Shown here: positions 11,341-20,462 of the stretch, one piece after another
How positions within the stretch are numbered: the first letter of the stretch is position 1
Layout of the letters: every line of letters begins with the position of its first letter
Assembly (NCBI GenBank): GCA_016713535.1
Contig: JADJOY010000004.1
Location: forward strand, 248,001-312,000
Direction of reading: 5' to 3'
DNA: 64,000 nucleotides
Source: JADJOY01 sp016713535 [NCBI: Deltaproteobacteria bacterium]
GTDB taxonomy: Bacteria; JADJOY01
Notes under the pieces: generated by a model
The model's input: the letters and a program-made list of their open reading frames with translations, nothing else
Told to the model about the DNA's origin: nothing
The model's database searches: none
Program-made: the position numbers and the translations under genes

Positions 11341-12636
11341 ATGAGAACCGACTTGAGCCAGAAGCTGTTCGAGCACGCCAAGAGCCGCATTCCGGGTGGA
11401 GTGAACAGCCCGGTGCGCGCATTCCGCGCAGTGGGTGGCGATCCTCGCTTCATCGCGCGCGCGTCGGGCAGCCGCCTGGTCGACGTGGACGGTAACGAAT
11501 ACATCGACCTCCTCGGCTCGTGGGGGCCGATGATCGTCGGTCACGCCCATCCCGCGGTGGTGAGCGCGATCGCGGACGCGGCGCGCCGCGGCACCAGCTA
11601 CGGCGCGCCCAGCCCGGGCGAGGTGCGGCTCGCGGACGTGGTCGTCGAGCGGATGCCGTGGGTCGAGCGAGTGCGCATGGTGAGCTCGGGGACGGAAGCG
11701 TGCATGAGCGCGCTGCGGCTAGCGCGTGCCGCGACGGGACGCTCGCTCATCCTCAAGTTCGAAGGCTGCTATCACGGACACTCCGACGGCCTGCTGGTGA
11801 AGGCGGGGTCGGGAGCGACGACGCTCGGTGTGCCCGATAGCCCGGGGGTCACGCCCGCGCAGGCCGCGGAGACCCTCACCGCGCTCTACAACGATCTCGG
11901 CTCGGTTCGGGCACTTCTCGACGCCCACCGCGGCCAGGTCGCGGCGATCATCGTCGAGCCGGTCGCAGGGAACATGGGGCTCATCCCGCCCGCCGCCGGG
12001 TTTCTGCGCGGGCTGCGCGAGCTGGCGGATGCGGCGGGTTCGTTGCTCATCTTCGACGAAGTGATCACGGGATTCCGCGTGAGCGCGGGAGGCGCTCAGG
12101 CTCTCTACGGCGTGCGGCCCGATCTGACCACGATGGGCAAGATCCTCGGCGGCGGCCTCCCGGTTGGCGCCTACGGCGGGCGGGCCGACCTGATGGAGCG
12201 CGTCTCACCGGCCGGCCCCGTGTACCAGGCTGGCACGCTCTCGGGGAACCCGCTCGCCATGGCAGCGGGGCTCGCGACGTTGACGCTGCTCGCCGAGCCC
12301 GGCGTGTACGAGCTGCTCGAGGCGCGCGGAGCGCGGCTCGCATCGGGCCTCGCCGAGGCGGCGTCCGCCGCCGGCGTCGAGGTGACGGTCAACCGGGTGG
12401 GCTCGCTGATGACGGTGTTTTTCCAGCCGGGGCCGGTCACCGACTACGCCTCGGCGCTGCGCTCGGACACGCAGGGCTTCGGTGTCTTCTTCCGAACCAT
12501 GCTCGAGGGTGGGGTGTATCTGCCGCCGTCCCAGTTCGAGGCCGCGATGGTCTCGACCGCCCTCACCGAAGCGGATGTCGACCGCGTGGTCGAGATCGCA
12601 CGCAGCGCGTTCGACGCGGTCCGGGCGAGTCGCTGA
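11341..12636 (+). CDS. hemL: Glutamate-1-semialdehyde 2,1-aminomutase
   Basis: This PLP enzyme of the C5 haem pathway converts glutamate-1-semialdehyde to 5-aminolevulinate. It has 431 residues, the normal length. RIPGGVNSPVRAF near the N-terminus, the SSGTEACMSALRLAR phosphate-binding region, FDEVITGFR (Asp to the pyridine N) and TTMGKILGGGLP with the Schiff-base Lys267 are all present. The ATG at 11341 follows GAGG by 8 bases; extensions upstream have no family similarity. Haem made by this pathway serves the respiratory genes, but no co-transcription with them is implied. Confidence 0.95.
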   Translation: MRTDLSQKLFEHAKSRIPGGVNSPVRAFRAVGGDPRFIARASGSRLVDVDGNEYIDLLGSWGPMIVGHAHPAVVSAIADAARRGTSYGAPSPGEVRLADVVVERMPWVERVRMVSSGTEACMSALRLARAATGRSLILKFEGCYHGHSDGLLVKAGSGATTLGVPDSPGVTPAQAAETLTALYNDLGSVRALLDAHRGQVAAIIVEPVAGNMGLIPPAAGFLRGLRELADAAGSLLIFDEVITGFRVSAGGAQALYGVRPDLTTMGKILGGGLPVGAYGGRADLMERVSPAGPVYQAGTLSGNPLAMAAGLATLTLLAEPGVYELLEARGARLASGLAEAASAAGVEVTVNRVGSLMTVFFQPGPVTDYASALRSDTQGFGVFFRTMLEGGVYLPPSQFEAAMVSTALTEADVDRVVEIARSAFDAVRASR

Positions 12637-12777
12637 GCCCGACCACAATCGGCAGTGGATCAGCGGCGTTCGAGACACTGGGTTTTGTTGACGCACTGCG
12701 AAGCCACGTGCTAGGAATTGCGGCCTTTCAGGCATCCGTCGACTCAGCACGGTGTCCCCTGTCGGGCCACCAAGCTC

Positions 12778-13029
12778 GTGACTGAACCGCAGCAGTCCGG
12801 GACCGGCCCGAACGGGCCGAATCCGATGCTCAAGGTCGGTTACGGGTTCGCGATGGCGACTCAGTTCGGGGCGTCGGTGCTCGCGGGTGTCTGGCTGGGC
12901 GGGTGGATCGAGCGACGGTACTCGCTCGCCCCCTGGGGAACCCTCGGTGGCGCGTTGGTGGGGATGGCCGCGGGAATCCACGGGCTCATGATCTTGGTTC
13001 GCAGCATGCGCTCGCTCGGGGATCGCTGA
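12778..13029 (+). CDS. AtpZ/AtpI-family membrane protein at head of atp cluster
   Basis: A small protein (83 residues) with two transmembrane helices: YGFAMATQFGASVLAGVWLGGWI and TLGGALVGMAAGIHGLMILV. This is the ATPase_gene1/AtpZ pattern found upstream of atpB in many bacteria, where it helps c-ring assembly or Mg/Ca supply. The GTG at 12778 gives a short cytoplasmic lead before helix 1. It is 17 bases from the next AtpI-like gene and clearly part of the atp cluster. Confidence 0.75.
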   Translation: MTEPQQSGTGPNGPNPMLKVGYGFAMATQFGASVLAGVWLGGWIERRYSLAPWGTLGGALVGMAAGIHGLMILVRSMRSLGDR

Positions 13030-13046
13030 GCGGCGCGGGAGAGGTG

Positions 13047-13439
13047 GTGGAAGGCGGCGGTCCCCTGAGCGATCCGCGGCTCGTCATCCTCGAACGAGTG
13101 CACTGGATGCTGGGCCTCGGGATGATCGGCGGTGGCTATGCTTGGGGGGGGGCGAGGGTAGCGGTGAGCGTCGCCGCTGGTTGGTTGGTGCTCGCCGGCA
13201 GCCTGGAGATCTGGAAGCGAATCGCTCGGCGAATGCTGAGCGGAAGCCCCTCGGGCGGCGGAACGTTCGCGGCGGGGGTCCTCGGCAAGACCCTGGTGAC
13301 CTTCGGTGCAGTGATCCTGGCGGTGCGGTTCTACGAGGTGGAGGTCGTTCCTTTCGTGATCGGTACGTTGGGCCTGCCCGTGGCGTGTCTAGTCGCGGCG
13401 GTGGTAGGGCCGGCCCCTCAAACCAGCAACCTGACCTGA
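13047..13439 (+). CDS. ATP synthase subunit I-like membrane protein
   Basis: A hydrophobic ~130-residue protein with four predicted helices (MLGLGMIGGGYAWGG, VAAGWLVLAGSLE, FAAGVLGKTLVTFGAVIL, PFVIGTLGLPVACLV). It resembles AtpI (ATP synthase subunit I), a c-ring assembly factor. It lies 16 bases before atpB. Several GTG codons are possible starts; 13047 follows a GGGAGAGG ribosome site, though spacing is short and a start at GTG 13098 cannot be excluded. Confidence 0.65.
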   Translation: MEGGGPLSDPRLVILERVHWMLGLGMIGGGYAWGGARVAVSVAAGWLVLAGSLEIWKRIARRMLSGSPSGGGTFAAGVLGKTLVTFGAVILAVRFYEVEVVPFVIGTLGLPVACLVAAVVGPAPQTSNLT

Positions 13440-13455
13440 TCGACGGCGGACCAAA

Positions 13456-14163
13456 ATGGAACACCACGCATTCACCTGGGTGAGCCTGATCCCGGCAGCT
13501 GCTCACAACCCGACGCTCGCGACCCTCGTGACGAGCCTCATCGTGCTCGGCGTGATCCTGCTGCTCGGCCTCTCGGCGCGAGCCGCGCTTGCGCGCGACC
13601 CCGACGTGCCAGCCGATCGGTTCGGGGCTCGCGGGCTCTTCGAGCTGATCATCGAGTTCCTGGTGAACACCGTGAAGTCGGTGATTCACCACCACCCCGA
13701 GCGCTATCTCTGGCTCCTCGGCTCGGTGTTCATCTTCATCTTCTTCAGCAACCTGATCGGTCTGATCCCTGGCTTCTCGCCGCCCACCGGCGACCCGCAC
13801 ACCAACGTGGCCGTCGCGCTGGTGGTGTTCTTCACGTACCACTACTACGGGATCAAGGAGAACGGCTGGGGCTACGTCCGCCAGTTCACGGGGCCGTTCA
13901 AGGGCTTCATGCTGGTCTTCGCCGTGCTGATGGTGCCGATCGAACTGATCGGCCACTTCTTCCGGCCGGTGACGCTGACGCTGCGGCTCTACGCCAACAT
14001 GCTCGCCGACCACATGACCGTGTCGATCTTCACGGACATGACGCACTTCCTCGTCCCGGTCGTCTTCCTCACGCTGGGCCTGATGGTGTGCCTGATCCAG
14101 GCCTTCGTGTTCTTCATCCTGTCGACCGTCTACATCGGCATGGCCGTGAGCCACGACCACTGA
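13456..14163 (+). CDS. atpB: F0F1 ATP synthase subunit a
   Basis: A 235-residue subunit a, the stator channel through which protons reach the c-ring. The essential Arg lies in TLTLRLYANMLADH, and the conserved helix 5 TLGLMVCLIQAFVFFILSTVYIGMA is present. The His-rich segment IHHHPERYLW and the FFSNLIGLIPGF motif are usual for the family. It starts with ATG at 13456, is followed 77 bases later by atpE, and belongs to a membrane-sector-only cluster; no b, delta, alpha, gamma, beta or epsilon gene follows. Confidence 0.95.
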   Translation: MEHHAFTWVSLIPAAAHNPTLATLVTSLIVLGVILLLGLSARAALARDPDVPADRFGARGLFELIIEFLVNTVKSVIHHHPERYLWLLGSVFIFIFFSNLIGLIPGFSPPTGDPHTNVAVALVVFFTYHYYGIKENGWGYVRQFTGPFKGFMLVFAVLMVPIELIGHFFRPVTLTLRLYANMLADHMTVSIFTDMTHFLVPVVFLTLGLMVCLIQAFVFFILSTVYIGMAVSHDH

Positions 14164-14240
14164 CGATCCGGGAATCCAACTCGCAGATGGGCCCGGCGTG
14201 CCGGGTGGGAAAGCTCATCCGAAAGGGAAGGGAAGCGACG

Positions 14241-14561
14241 ATGAAGCGTTCGAATTGGGTGGTGATGGCGTTGGCGGCGGTGGCGGTGCTGTTCATTGCT
14301 CCCGCGGCGTTCGCCGAGGGTGGCGAAGTGGCTCACTCGGGTGGCATCGGTGCGCTCGCGGCCGGTATCGGCCTCGGCATCGCGGTCCTCGGTGGAGCGC
14401 TCGGTCAGGGCCGCACGGCGGCGACCGCGCTCGAGGGCATCGCGCGCAATCCCGGCGCCCAGGGCAACATGTTCCTCACGTTCATCCTCGGTATGGTCCT
14501 CATCGAGTCGCTGGTGATCTACTCGCTGGTCGTGTCGCTGCAGCTCGCCGGCAAGGTCTGA
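14241..14561 (+). CDS. atpE: F0F1 ATP synthase subunit c with signal-like N-terminus
   Basis: The c-ring subunit, 106 residues. The mature hairpin contains GIGLGIAVLGGALGQG, the polar loop ARNPGAQG and the ion-binding Glu in MVLIESLVIYSLVV. About 25 extra residues at the start (MKRSNWVVMALAAVAVLFIAPAAFA) look like a cleavable signal peptide ending AFA. Such leaders are known in some deltaproteobacterial c subunits and explain the length over the usual 75-90. The ribosome site GGGAAGGGAAG is just upstream. A Gln in GQG, Ser after the Glu and a Tyr four further on recall sodium-type sites, but the usual Thr is Leu. Confidence 0.93.
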   Translation: MKRSNWVVMALAAVAVLFIAPAAFAEGGEVAHSGGIGALAAGIGLGIAVLGGALGQGRTAATALEGIARNPGAQGNMFLTFILGMVLIESLVIYSLVVSLQLAGKV

Positions 14562-14607
14562 GCAACGCGCGACGGCCAGCCCACGACCAGCCTGGCGCGA
14601 CGCGAGG

Positions 14608-14634
14608 AGGCCGGACCCCCATGGGGTCCGGCCT
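14608..14634 (+). terminator. Terminator after atpE (bidirectional)
   Basis: A perfect stem (arms about 14609-14619 and 14623-14633, loop CAT), extended by an A-T pair and followed by TTCGCTCTT. It lies between atpE and the convergent transporter gene ending at 14659 and could serve both. Confidence 0.8.
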
Positions 14635-14658
14635 TCGCTCTTGGAGCGATCGCGACCG

Positions 14659-15510
14659 TCAGGACGCCATGGCGGGGACGCCCGGCTCGCGGGTCGCGGT
14701 CATCAGCACGATCCCCGCGATCACGACCAGCATGCCGACGGCCTGTCCGGGCGAGATGGTGACACCCAGGATCGCGCGCTCGAGGAGCACCGGCACCAGG
14801 ATCATGAAGCTGTTCGAGACCGGCACGACGACCACGGCGCGGCTCTTGAAGAACGCGACCTGCGTCAGCGCCAGCGCACTGGTGCCGGCGAGGAGCGCCA
14901 GGTACACGTAGGGCCCCTTCAACTGGCCGAGGAGGCTGCCGCCTGCCTCGGTCATCGCGATGTCGCCCAGGATCATCGAGACGCCGATCAGCGAGCCCGC
15001 GAGCGCGCCGAAGATCGTGCCGTGGAAGCGGCCGGTGAGCAGCGTATAGGTCACGGGTAGTACCCACACCCCGAGCAAGGCTCCGGACCACAACATCAGC
15101 TCCTGGACGTCGAAGGTGCCGCCGACGTTGGCGGTGGTGTGCAACGCGCTCACCGTGGCCGTGCCGGCCACCACCATCGTCACGCCCGCGATCTCCGTCC
15201 TGCCGACCGGCTCGCGCAGCACCACCGCGGAGAACACGACCAGGGCGACCAGCCCGACACCGGTCATGGCCGCGATCACCGAAGGCTGGTCGGTGCGCGC
15301 GAGCGCGAGCGAGTAGAAGACCCCTGCGCTCGCGGTCATCGCATAGCCGAGCGCCCACACCCCGAGATCGCGGCGATGCGGCCGCCTGAACGCGTCGAGG
15401 CCGTGCCTGAGCACCTCGACCTTCATCTTCTGCACACCCTTGCCGACGTTCATGCACACGGCGCCAGCCGCGCCCAGCGCGAGGCCGGAGACGAACTCGG
15501 GATCGAGCAT
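14659..15510 (-). CDS. DMT/EamA-family membrane transporter
   Basis: A 283-residue protein with about nine to ten hydrophobic helices and an internal repeat, typical of the drug/metabolite transporter superfamily (EamA or NIPA-like branch). The N-terminal helix SGLALGAAGAVCMNVGKGVQKM and the later ALALTQVAFFKSRAVVVVPVSNSF are branch-like. The substrate cannot be deduced. ATG at 15510 begins directly at the first helix; longer readings add Arg-rich sequence. It is 102 bases downstream of the carotenoid gene on the same strand. Confidence 0.7.
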   Translation of the reverse strand: MLDPEFVSGLALGAAGAVCMNVGKGVQKMKVEVLRHGLDAFRRPHRRDLGVWALGYAMTASAGVFYSLALARTDQPSVIAAMTGVGLVALVVFSAVVLREPVGRTEIAGVTMVVAGTATVSALHTTANVGGTFDVQELMLWSGALLGVWVLPVTYTLLTGRFHGTIFGALAGSLIGVSMILGDIAMTEAGGSLLGQLKGPYVYLALLAGTSALALTQVAFFKSRAVVVVPVSNSFMILVPVLLERAILGVTISPGQAVGMLVVIAGIVLMTATREPGVPAMAS

Positions 15511-15612
15511 GCGAGAGAGACGACGACGAAGAGCGGAAGCGGACCGCGAGGCTCGGCGCACTCTAACAGGAGCGTCCGAGGTGACGGCGAGCACGCGCCC
15601 GGCGTCGTGCGC

Positions 15613-16527
15613 TCAGACCGCCGGACGAGGGTTCGGCACGGGGGCGTAGGTGGCCGCCTCGTGCGCGGCCCGTGGCTCGCTCACCCGGGCGTCACGGTGC
15701 GCGGCCGCGAGGCGGTAGGCCGACGCCAACATGTAGAAGCCCATGGTCCACAACGTCACCGCGCCGATCGCCGGATCGACCGGCTTGAGCACGAGGAAGA
15801 GCGCGAACCCGCCGTAGAGGATGAACGGGGTCACGTCGACGCGCAGGTCCACGGGCTTAGGCTCGGCGAGCTGGAGACGAGGCGCGACGAAGCGGCTGTA
15901 CGCGAAGAACTGGATGAACGCGAGGATCGCCCACCCGCGGAGCTCGGACATCGGCACACCGAAGAAGGTCCCCGCCGTCCCGTTCACCAGTCGGTCGTAG
16001 CGGTAGAGCCCGGTGGCCATGCAGGTCGGCTCGATCGCGAAGCTCCAGGCGGTGTGGACCAGCGCGTAGAGCGCGCAGCGCCACGCGAGCGAGCCCAGCC
16101 CCTCGCGCTTGCGCAGCACGACCACGCGCTGCTCGACGAGCAGGTTCACCATGACGAACGTCGGCCATACCAGGGCCGCGAACGCGATCGGTACGATGAT
16201 CGGCACGTCGCCGAGCTTCGGCCCGACCAGATGGTCGTCGTAGATCAGGTGGCCGAACACCCAGCCGCTGCCCGAGATGTTGATCTGCTCCGCGAGCCAC
16301 TCGAGCACGACCATCATGCCGAAGAAGATGCCCGCGGGCTTGGCGCCGATGTGGTGGACCGAGTGGAAGCCCGCCATGAAGATCATGGCGGCGACGTGCA
16401 TCACCGCGAACGCGGGCGGGAGGACGCGCCCGGCCGGGAGCACGAAGACGTAGATCAGCGAGAACGCGACGTGCACGGCCGTGCATGCGCCGAGGACCCG
16501 TAGCGAGAGCTTGGTCGGTGGAACCAT
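15613..16527 (-). CDS. cruF: CruF-type carotenoid biosynthesis membrane protein
   Basis: A 304-residue protein with seven or more helices, matching the carotenoid biosynthesis family (CruF/DUF422), in which characterised members hydrate the terminal double bond of linear carotenoids. Visible signatures are MAGFHSVHHIGAKPAGIFF, EWLAEQINISGSGWVFG and IEPTCMATGLYRYD, with many conserved His, Glu and Asp at helix ends. ATG at 16527 follows GGGAGG by six bases. No crt genes adjoin it, so its precise substrate is inferred from family only. Confidence 0.8.
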   Translation of the reverse strand: MVPPTKLSLRVLGACTAVHVAFSLIYVFVLPAGRVLPPAFAVMHVAAMIFMAGFHSVHHIGAKPAGIFFGMMVVLEWLAEQINISGSGWVFGHLIYDDHLVGPKLGDVPIIVPIAFAALVWPTFVMVNLLVEQRVVVLRKREGLGSLAWRCALYALVHTAWSFAIEPTCMATGLYRYDRLVNGTAGTFFGVPMSELRGWAILAFIQFFAYSRFVAPRLQLAEPKPVDLRVDVTPFILYGGFALFLVLKPVDPAIGAVTLWTMGFYMLASAYRLAAAHRDARVSEPRAAHEAATYAPVPNPRPAV

Positions 16528-16695
16528 GTGCGCCTCCCAGCGGAATGGCGGCGAGTAGAACACGTTCCATCGGCGCGCCGCAACGACGGTGCGCGCCGAC
16601 TCCGCCGGACGCAGCGGCGCTCGCGCCCTGGCGGCACCGCGACCCCCGTGATACCTCTAGCGCCTTTACTTCGTTTCCCCGCTCCGAGGCTCACG

Positions 16696-17478
16696 ATGGG
16701 ACTGATCGACATTCTCGTCCGATGGATGCACGTGCTGATGGGCATCCTGTGGATCGGACACCTCTATTTCTTCAATTTCGTGAACGGGCCGCTGCAGGCG
16801 AAGCTCGACGGCCCGACCAAGAAGGCCGTCAATCCCGAGCTGCTGCCGCGGGCGCTGTGGTGGTTCCGGGTCGGCGCGCTCTGGACCTGGGCGACCGGCG
16901 TGCTGCTGCTGATGACGGTCTTCTATCACGGCAAGGCGGTGCTCGCGGACCCGAGCGCGGGCTTCACCACCGCGACCTGGATCATGATCGCGGTGACGTT
17001 CCTCGCGGTGTTCGCCTACGACGCGCTCATGAAGAACCCGCTCGCCGCGGACGTGAAGAAGGTCAACACGGTGGCCGCCGTGATCGGCGCGATCATCGTG
17101 CTGCTCTTCAAGTTCTACGGAGGCTTCAGCCCGCGCGGCACGATGATCCACCTGGGCTCGATGTTCGGGACGATCATGGCGTTCAACGTGTGGTTCCGGA
17201 TCTGGCCCGCGCAGCAGAAGATCGTGCGCGCCGTGAAGGACGGTGTTGCACCGGATGCCGAGCTCGTGAAGCTCGCGGGCCTGCGCTCCCGCCACAACAC
17301 GTACCTCTCGGTGCCGTTGCTCTTCACCATGCTGAACCAGCACGCGAGCTACATCTACGGCGGAAACCTCGGCATGGGGCCGTCCACGTACTGGATCGCG
17401 CTGTTCGTCATCGTCGCGCTCGGCTGGCACACGGTCTTCATGCTCTACAAGCGGGCGGGGAAGATCGAGGGCTTCTGA
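16696..17478 (+). CDS. Urate hydroxylase PuuD-like membrane domain protein
   Basis: A 260-residue polytopic protein matching the N-terminal membrane domain of PuuD (Urate_ox_N family). It begins MGLIDILVRWMHVLMGILWIGH and has about seven helices plus the conserved segments FKFYGGFSPRGTMIHLG and RSRHNTYLSVPLLFTMLNQH, with several His that could bind haem. The C-terminal cytochrome c domain of true PuuD (total about 430 residues) is missing, and no purine-degradation genes are nearby, so urate oxidation is doubtful. GAGG lies 7 bases before the ATG. It diverges from cruF. Confidence 0.65.
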   Translation: MGLIDILVRWMHVLMGILWIGHLYFFNFVNGPLQAKLDGPTKKAVNPELLPRALWWFRVGALWTWATGVLLLMTVFYHGKAVLADPSAGFTTATWIMIAVTFLAVFAYDALMKNPLAADVKKVNTVAAVIGAIIVLLFKFYGGFSPRGTMIHLGSMFGTIMAFNVWFRIWPAQQKIVRAVKDGVAPDAELVKLAGLRSRHNTYLSVPLLFTMLNQHASYIYGGNLGMGPSTYWIALFVIVALGWHTVFMLYKRAGKIEGF

Positions 17479-17481
17479 GGC

Positions 17482-18141
17482 TCACCGGCTCGCGCCGAGC
17501 CGGGTGAAGATCGCGCGGCTCGCCTCGGTCGGATCGGCGGCCGCGAGAACGGCACGGATCAACCCGACGCCGTGCGCGCCGCTGGCGCGGACGGCGTCGA
17601 TCGCCTCCAGGCCGATCCCTCCGAGCCCGTAGACCGGCATCGGCGCCGCGAGCGCGGCAGCGTCGGCGAGCTGCGCCACGCCGGTCGGCTCGCCCATGTC
17701 GCGCTTGCTCGGTGTCTCGTACACCGGGCCGAAGGTGACGAAGCTCGCGCCGGCTCGAGCCGCACGCTCGACCTCGCCGAGCGAATGGGTGCTCACGCCG
17801 ACGAGCGCCGTGGCGCGGAGCGAGGCCCGGACGTCCGCGACGGAGAGCCCGCCCGTGCTCGTGAGGTGGATGCCGTCGGCCCCGACCGCCGCGGCGACCT
17901 CGATGCGGCGAGGATCGTCGCCGGCGTTGAGGAGGAGGCGGGCGTCGTGGGCCCGGGTGGCGTCACGGAGGCGGCTCGCAAGGGCCCGAAGCTCCCCGAC
18001 CGCGAGGTCCTTCTCGCGAAGCTGGACGAGCCTCACCCCTCCCTCTAGCGCGCGCTCCACGGCCTCGACGAGGCGTGCGCCCGGTGTTGCGTGGCGATCG
18101 GTGATCAGGTAGAGCCGCGGCAGCGGCTCGGGGTCACGCAA
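17482..18141 (-). CDS. thiE: Thiamine phosphate synthase (ThiE/TenI family)
   Basis: A 219-residue TIM barrel that joins thiazole phosphate and the pyrimidine pyrophosphate to give thiamine phosphate. [34 protein letters not shown] and GLGGIG are family signatures. The segment [11 protein letters not shown] departs from the usual GIHLGQEDL, so a TenI-like relative is possible, though the thiS-thiG context favours ThiE. The start is TTG at 18141, which overlaps the thiG stop by eight bases; no better start exists in frame. Confidence 0.82.
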   Translation of the reverse strand: MRDPEPLPRLYLITDRHATPGARLVEAVERALEGGVRLVQLREKDLAVGELRALASRLRDATRAHDARLLLNAGDDPRRIEVAAAVGADGIHLTSTGGLSVADVRASLRATALVGVSTHSLGEVERAARAGASFVTFGPVYETPSKRDMGEPTGVAQLADAAALAAPMPVYGLGGIGLEAIDAVRASGAHGVGLIRAVLAAADPTEASRAIFTRLGASR

Positions 18142-18916
18142 TCAGGCCGTCGAGCGGGCTCGACGCCGTCGCGTAGAGCTTGCGCGGCATGCGGCCCGCC
18201 AGGAACGCCTTGCGACCCGCCTGCACGCCGAGGCGCATGGCGTCGGCCATCAGCAGCGGATTCGCCGCGCCGGCGATGGCGGTGTTCATGAGGACCGCGT
18301 CCATCCCCAGCTCCAGCGCCAGCGCCGCGTCGGACGCGGTCCCGACGCCGGCGTCGACGATCACCGGGAGCTGGATCGTCTCGCGGATGATCCGCAGGTT
18401 GGCCGGGTTGCGGATCCCGAGGCCCGAGCCGATCGGAGCCGCGAGCGGCATGACCGTCGGACAGCCGATGTCGGCGAGCTTCCGGCACGCGATCGGGTCG
18501 TCGAGGGTGTACGGCCACACCTCGAAGCCTTCCTTGACCAGGATGCGCGCCGCCTCCAGCGTCGCCTCGTTGTCGGGGAAGAGCGTCTTGGGATCGCCGA
18601 TCACCTCGAGCTTGAGCAGGTTCCCGACCCCCGCCTCGCGGGCCAGACGCGCGGTCCGGATCGCGTCCTCGGCGGTGAAGCAACCCGCGGTGTTGGGCAG
18701 GATCGTGATGCGCTTCAGGTCCAGATGATCGAGGAGGTTCGGCTCGTTCGGGTTCGTGATGTTCACGCGCCGCACCGCGACCGTGACCACCTCCGCCCCC
18801 GAGCGGTCGATCGCCTCCCGGGTCTGCTCGAACGACGCGTACTTGCCGGTGCCGACGATCAGCCGCGACCGGAACGCGCGCGTGCCGATCCGGAGCAGGT
18901 CCTCGTTCTCGCTCAC
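18134..18916 (-). CDS. thiG: Thiazole synthase
   Basis: A 260-residue (beta/alpha)8 enzyme that makes the thiamine thiazole from deoxyxylulose phosphate, dehydroglycine and ThiS thiocarboxylate. [27 protein letters not shown], the catalytic Lys of [16 protein letters not shown], and [16 protein letters not shown] are all present. The GTG start directly abuts the thiS stop; the 3' end overlaps thiE. The three genes form a compact operon. Confidence 0.95.
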   Translation of the reverse strand: MSENEDLLRIGTRAFRSRLIVGTGKYASFEQTREAIDRSGAEVVTVAVRRVNITNPNEPNLLDHLDLKRITILPNTAGCFTAEDAIRTARLAREAGVGNLLKLEVIGDPKTLFPDNEATLEAARILVKEGFEVWPYTLDDPIACRKLADIGCPTVMPLAAPIGSGLGIRNPANLRIIRETIQLPVIVDAGVGTASDAALALELGMDAVLMNTAIAGAANPLLMADAMRLGVQAGRKAFLAGRMPRKLYATASSPLDGLIA

Positions 18917-19117
18917 TCAGCCACCTCCCACGAAGCGGATGATCTCGACCTGGTCGCCGTCCCGCAGCACATGCTCCGCGTGCTGGGACCTGGGCACCAC
19001 CTCGCGGTTCACCTCGACCGCGCCGAAGCGCTGGTCGAGCCCGAGGTGCGCGAGCAGGCCCGCGACGCTCATCGGCGCGGGGAGGTCTCGCTCCTCGCCG
19101 TTGACCACGAGCTTCAT
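18917..19117 (-). CDS. thiS: Sulfur carrier protein ThiS
   Basis: A 66-residue ubiquitin-like protein ([13 protein letters not shown] at the start, IIRFVGGG at the end). The C-terminal Gly-Gly is thiocarboxylated to carry sulfur to ThiG. ATG at 19117 gives the family length. It is first in thiS-thiG-thiE and diverges from bioF across 131 bases. No TPP-riboswitch core was recognised upstream. Confidence 0.92.
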   Translation of the reverse strand: MKLVVNGEERDLPAPMSVAGLLAHLGLDQRFGAVEVNREVVPRSQHAEHVLRDGDQVEIIRFVGGG

Positions 19118-19248
19118 GCGAGAGGCGTAACACGCGCTGTGCCGGTTGTCGTGGGGCGTGGTAAACCAGTCGCGCTTCGTAGGTTGACGACGGAGAATTG
19201 ACTCGATAATCCGCTGGGTTTGCCCAACCTTCAAGGCGCGCCAGAGGC

Positions 19249-20445
19249 ATGCGTTCACCCCCTCCCGACCCACTCGCCTTCGCCGGCGCGGAGCTCCTCG
19301 AGCTCGAGACCAGCGACCTGCGCCGGTTTCTGCGCACGGTCGAGAGCGCGCAGGCGCCGGAGGTCCGGATCGACGGCCGGACGGTGCTGTGCCTGTGCTC
19401 CAACAACTACCTGGGGTTGGCGGACGACCCGCGTCTCGCCCGCGCCTCCGCGCGCGCGGCGGAGGCGCTCGGCGCCGGCGCAGGGGCGAGCCGCCTGATC
19501 TCGGGCAACATGAGCCTGCACGACGAGCTCGAGCGGGCGCTCGCCACCTGGAAGGGAGCCGAGCGCGCGCTGCTCTTCAATTCCGGCTATCACGCCAACT
19601 GCGGGGCGATCCCCGCGCTGGTCGGCTCTCGCGACCTGGTGCTCTCCGACGAGCTCAACCACGCGAGCCTGATCGACGGCACCCGGCTCAGCCGCGCGAC
19701 GGTGCGGGTGTTCCGCCACGGCGATCGCGCCGACGTGGCGCGGCAGCTCGCCGATCGCGGGGCGTTCCGGCGCGCGATGATCGTCACCGACACGGTCTTC
19801 TCGATGGACGGCGACCTCGCGCCCCTGCCCGACCTCGTCGCGCTCGCGCGCGAGCACGAGGCACTGCTCTACGTCGACGAGGCCCACGCGAGCGGTGTCC
19901 TCGGTGAGGCCGGCCGCGGCGCCGTCGAGCACTTCGGGCTCGCCGATCCGCGCATCATCCAGATGGGAACGCTCGGCAAGGCGCTCGGCTCGTTCGGCGC
20001 CTTCGTGGCGAGCCGCGGCGACGTGATCGAGCTGCTCCTCAACCGCGCGCGCAGCTTCGTGTTCACGACCGGGTTGCCGCCAGCGGTCGTGGCCGCCGCG
20101 CTGGCCGCGGTCGCGGTCGTTCGCGACGAGCCCGAGCGTCGGCGACGGCTGGTGGCGCTCTCCAGTCGGCTGCGCGACGGGCTCGCCGCGCTCGGCTTCC
20201 GCGTCGGCGGAGAGCCGGGAGTTCCGATCGTGCCGGTTTTGATCGGCGAGGCGGGGGCCACGATGGAGCTCGCGCGTGCTCTCTTCGAGCGGGGCGTGCT
20301 CGCGAGCGGAATCCGCCCGCCCACCGTGCCACCCGGCACGTCGCGCATCCGCGCGACACTCATGGCCACGATGAGCGACGAGCAGGTCGATCGGGCGATC
20401 GACGCCTTCGCGGACGCGGGCCGCGCCCTCGGCCTCATCCGCTGA
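19249..20445 (+). CDS. bioF: 8-amino-7-oxononanoate synthase
   Basis: A PLP alpha-oxoamine synthase of 398 residues that condenses pimeloyl-ACP/CoA with alanine in biotin synthesis. [46 protein letters not shown] and the PLP Lys244 in [12 protein letters not shown] are clear. Glycine C-acetyltransferase is a close relative, but bioA follows 17 bases later. ATG at 19249; a possible TTGACG -35 lies at 19183, with a poor -10. Confidence 0.9.
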   Translation: MRSPPPDPLAFAGAELLELETSDLRRFLRTVESAQAPEVRIDGRTVLCLCSNNYLGLADDPRLARASARAAEALGAGAGASRLISGNMSLHDELERALATWKGAERALLFNSGYHANCGAIPALVGSRDLVLSDELNHASLIDGTRLSRATVRVFRHGDRADVARQLADRGAFRRAMIVTDTVFSMDGDLAPLPDLVALAREHEALLYVDEAHASGVLGEAGRGAVEHFGLADPRIIQMGTLGKALGSFGAFVASRGDVIELLLNRARSFVFTTGLPPAVVAAALAAVAVVRDEPERRRRLVALSSRLRDGLAALGFRVGGEPGVPIVPVLIGEAGATMELARALFERGVLASGIRPPTVPPGTSRIRATLMATMSDEQVDRAIDAFADAGRALGLIR

Positions 20446-20462
20446 CCACGACGAGGATCGCC

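Noticed and set aside
12637-12777. tRNA-like TTCGA segment before the atp cluster
   Set aside because: No cloverleaf can be formed around it; an isolated TTCGAGAC is not enough.
19118-19248. TPP riboswitch upstream of thiS
   Set aside because: No recognisable CUGAGA-type core or the paired P2-P5 layout was found on the minus strand.
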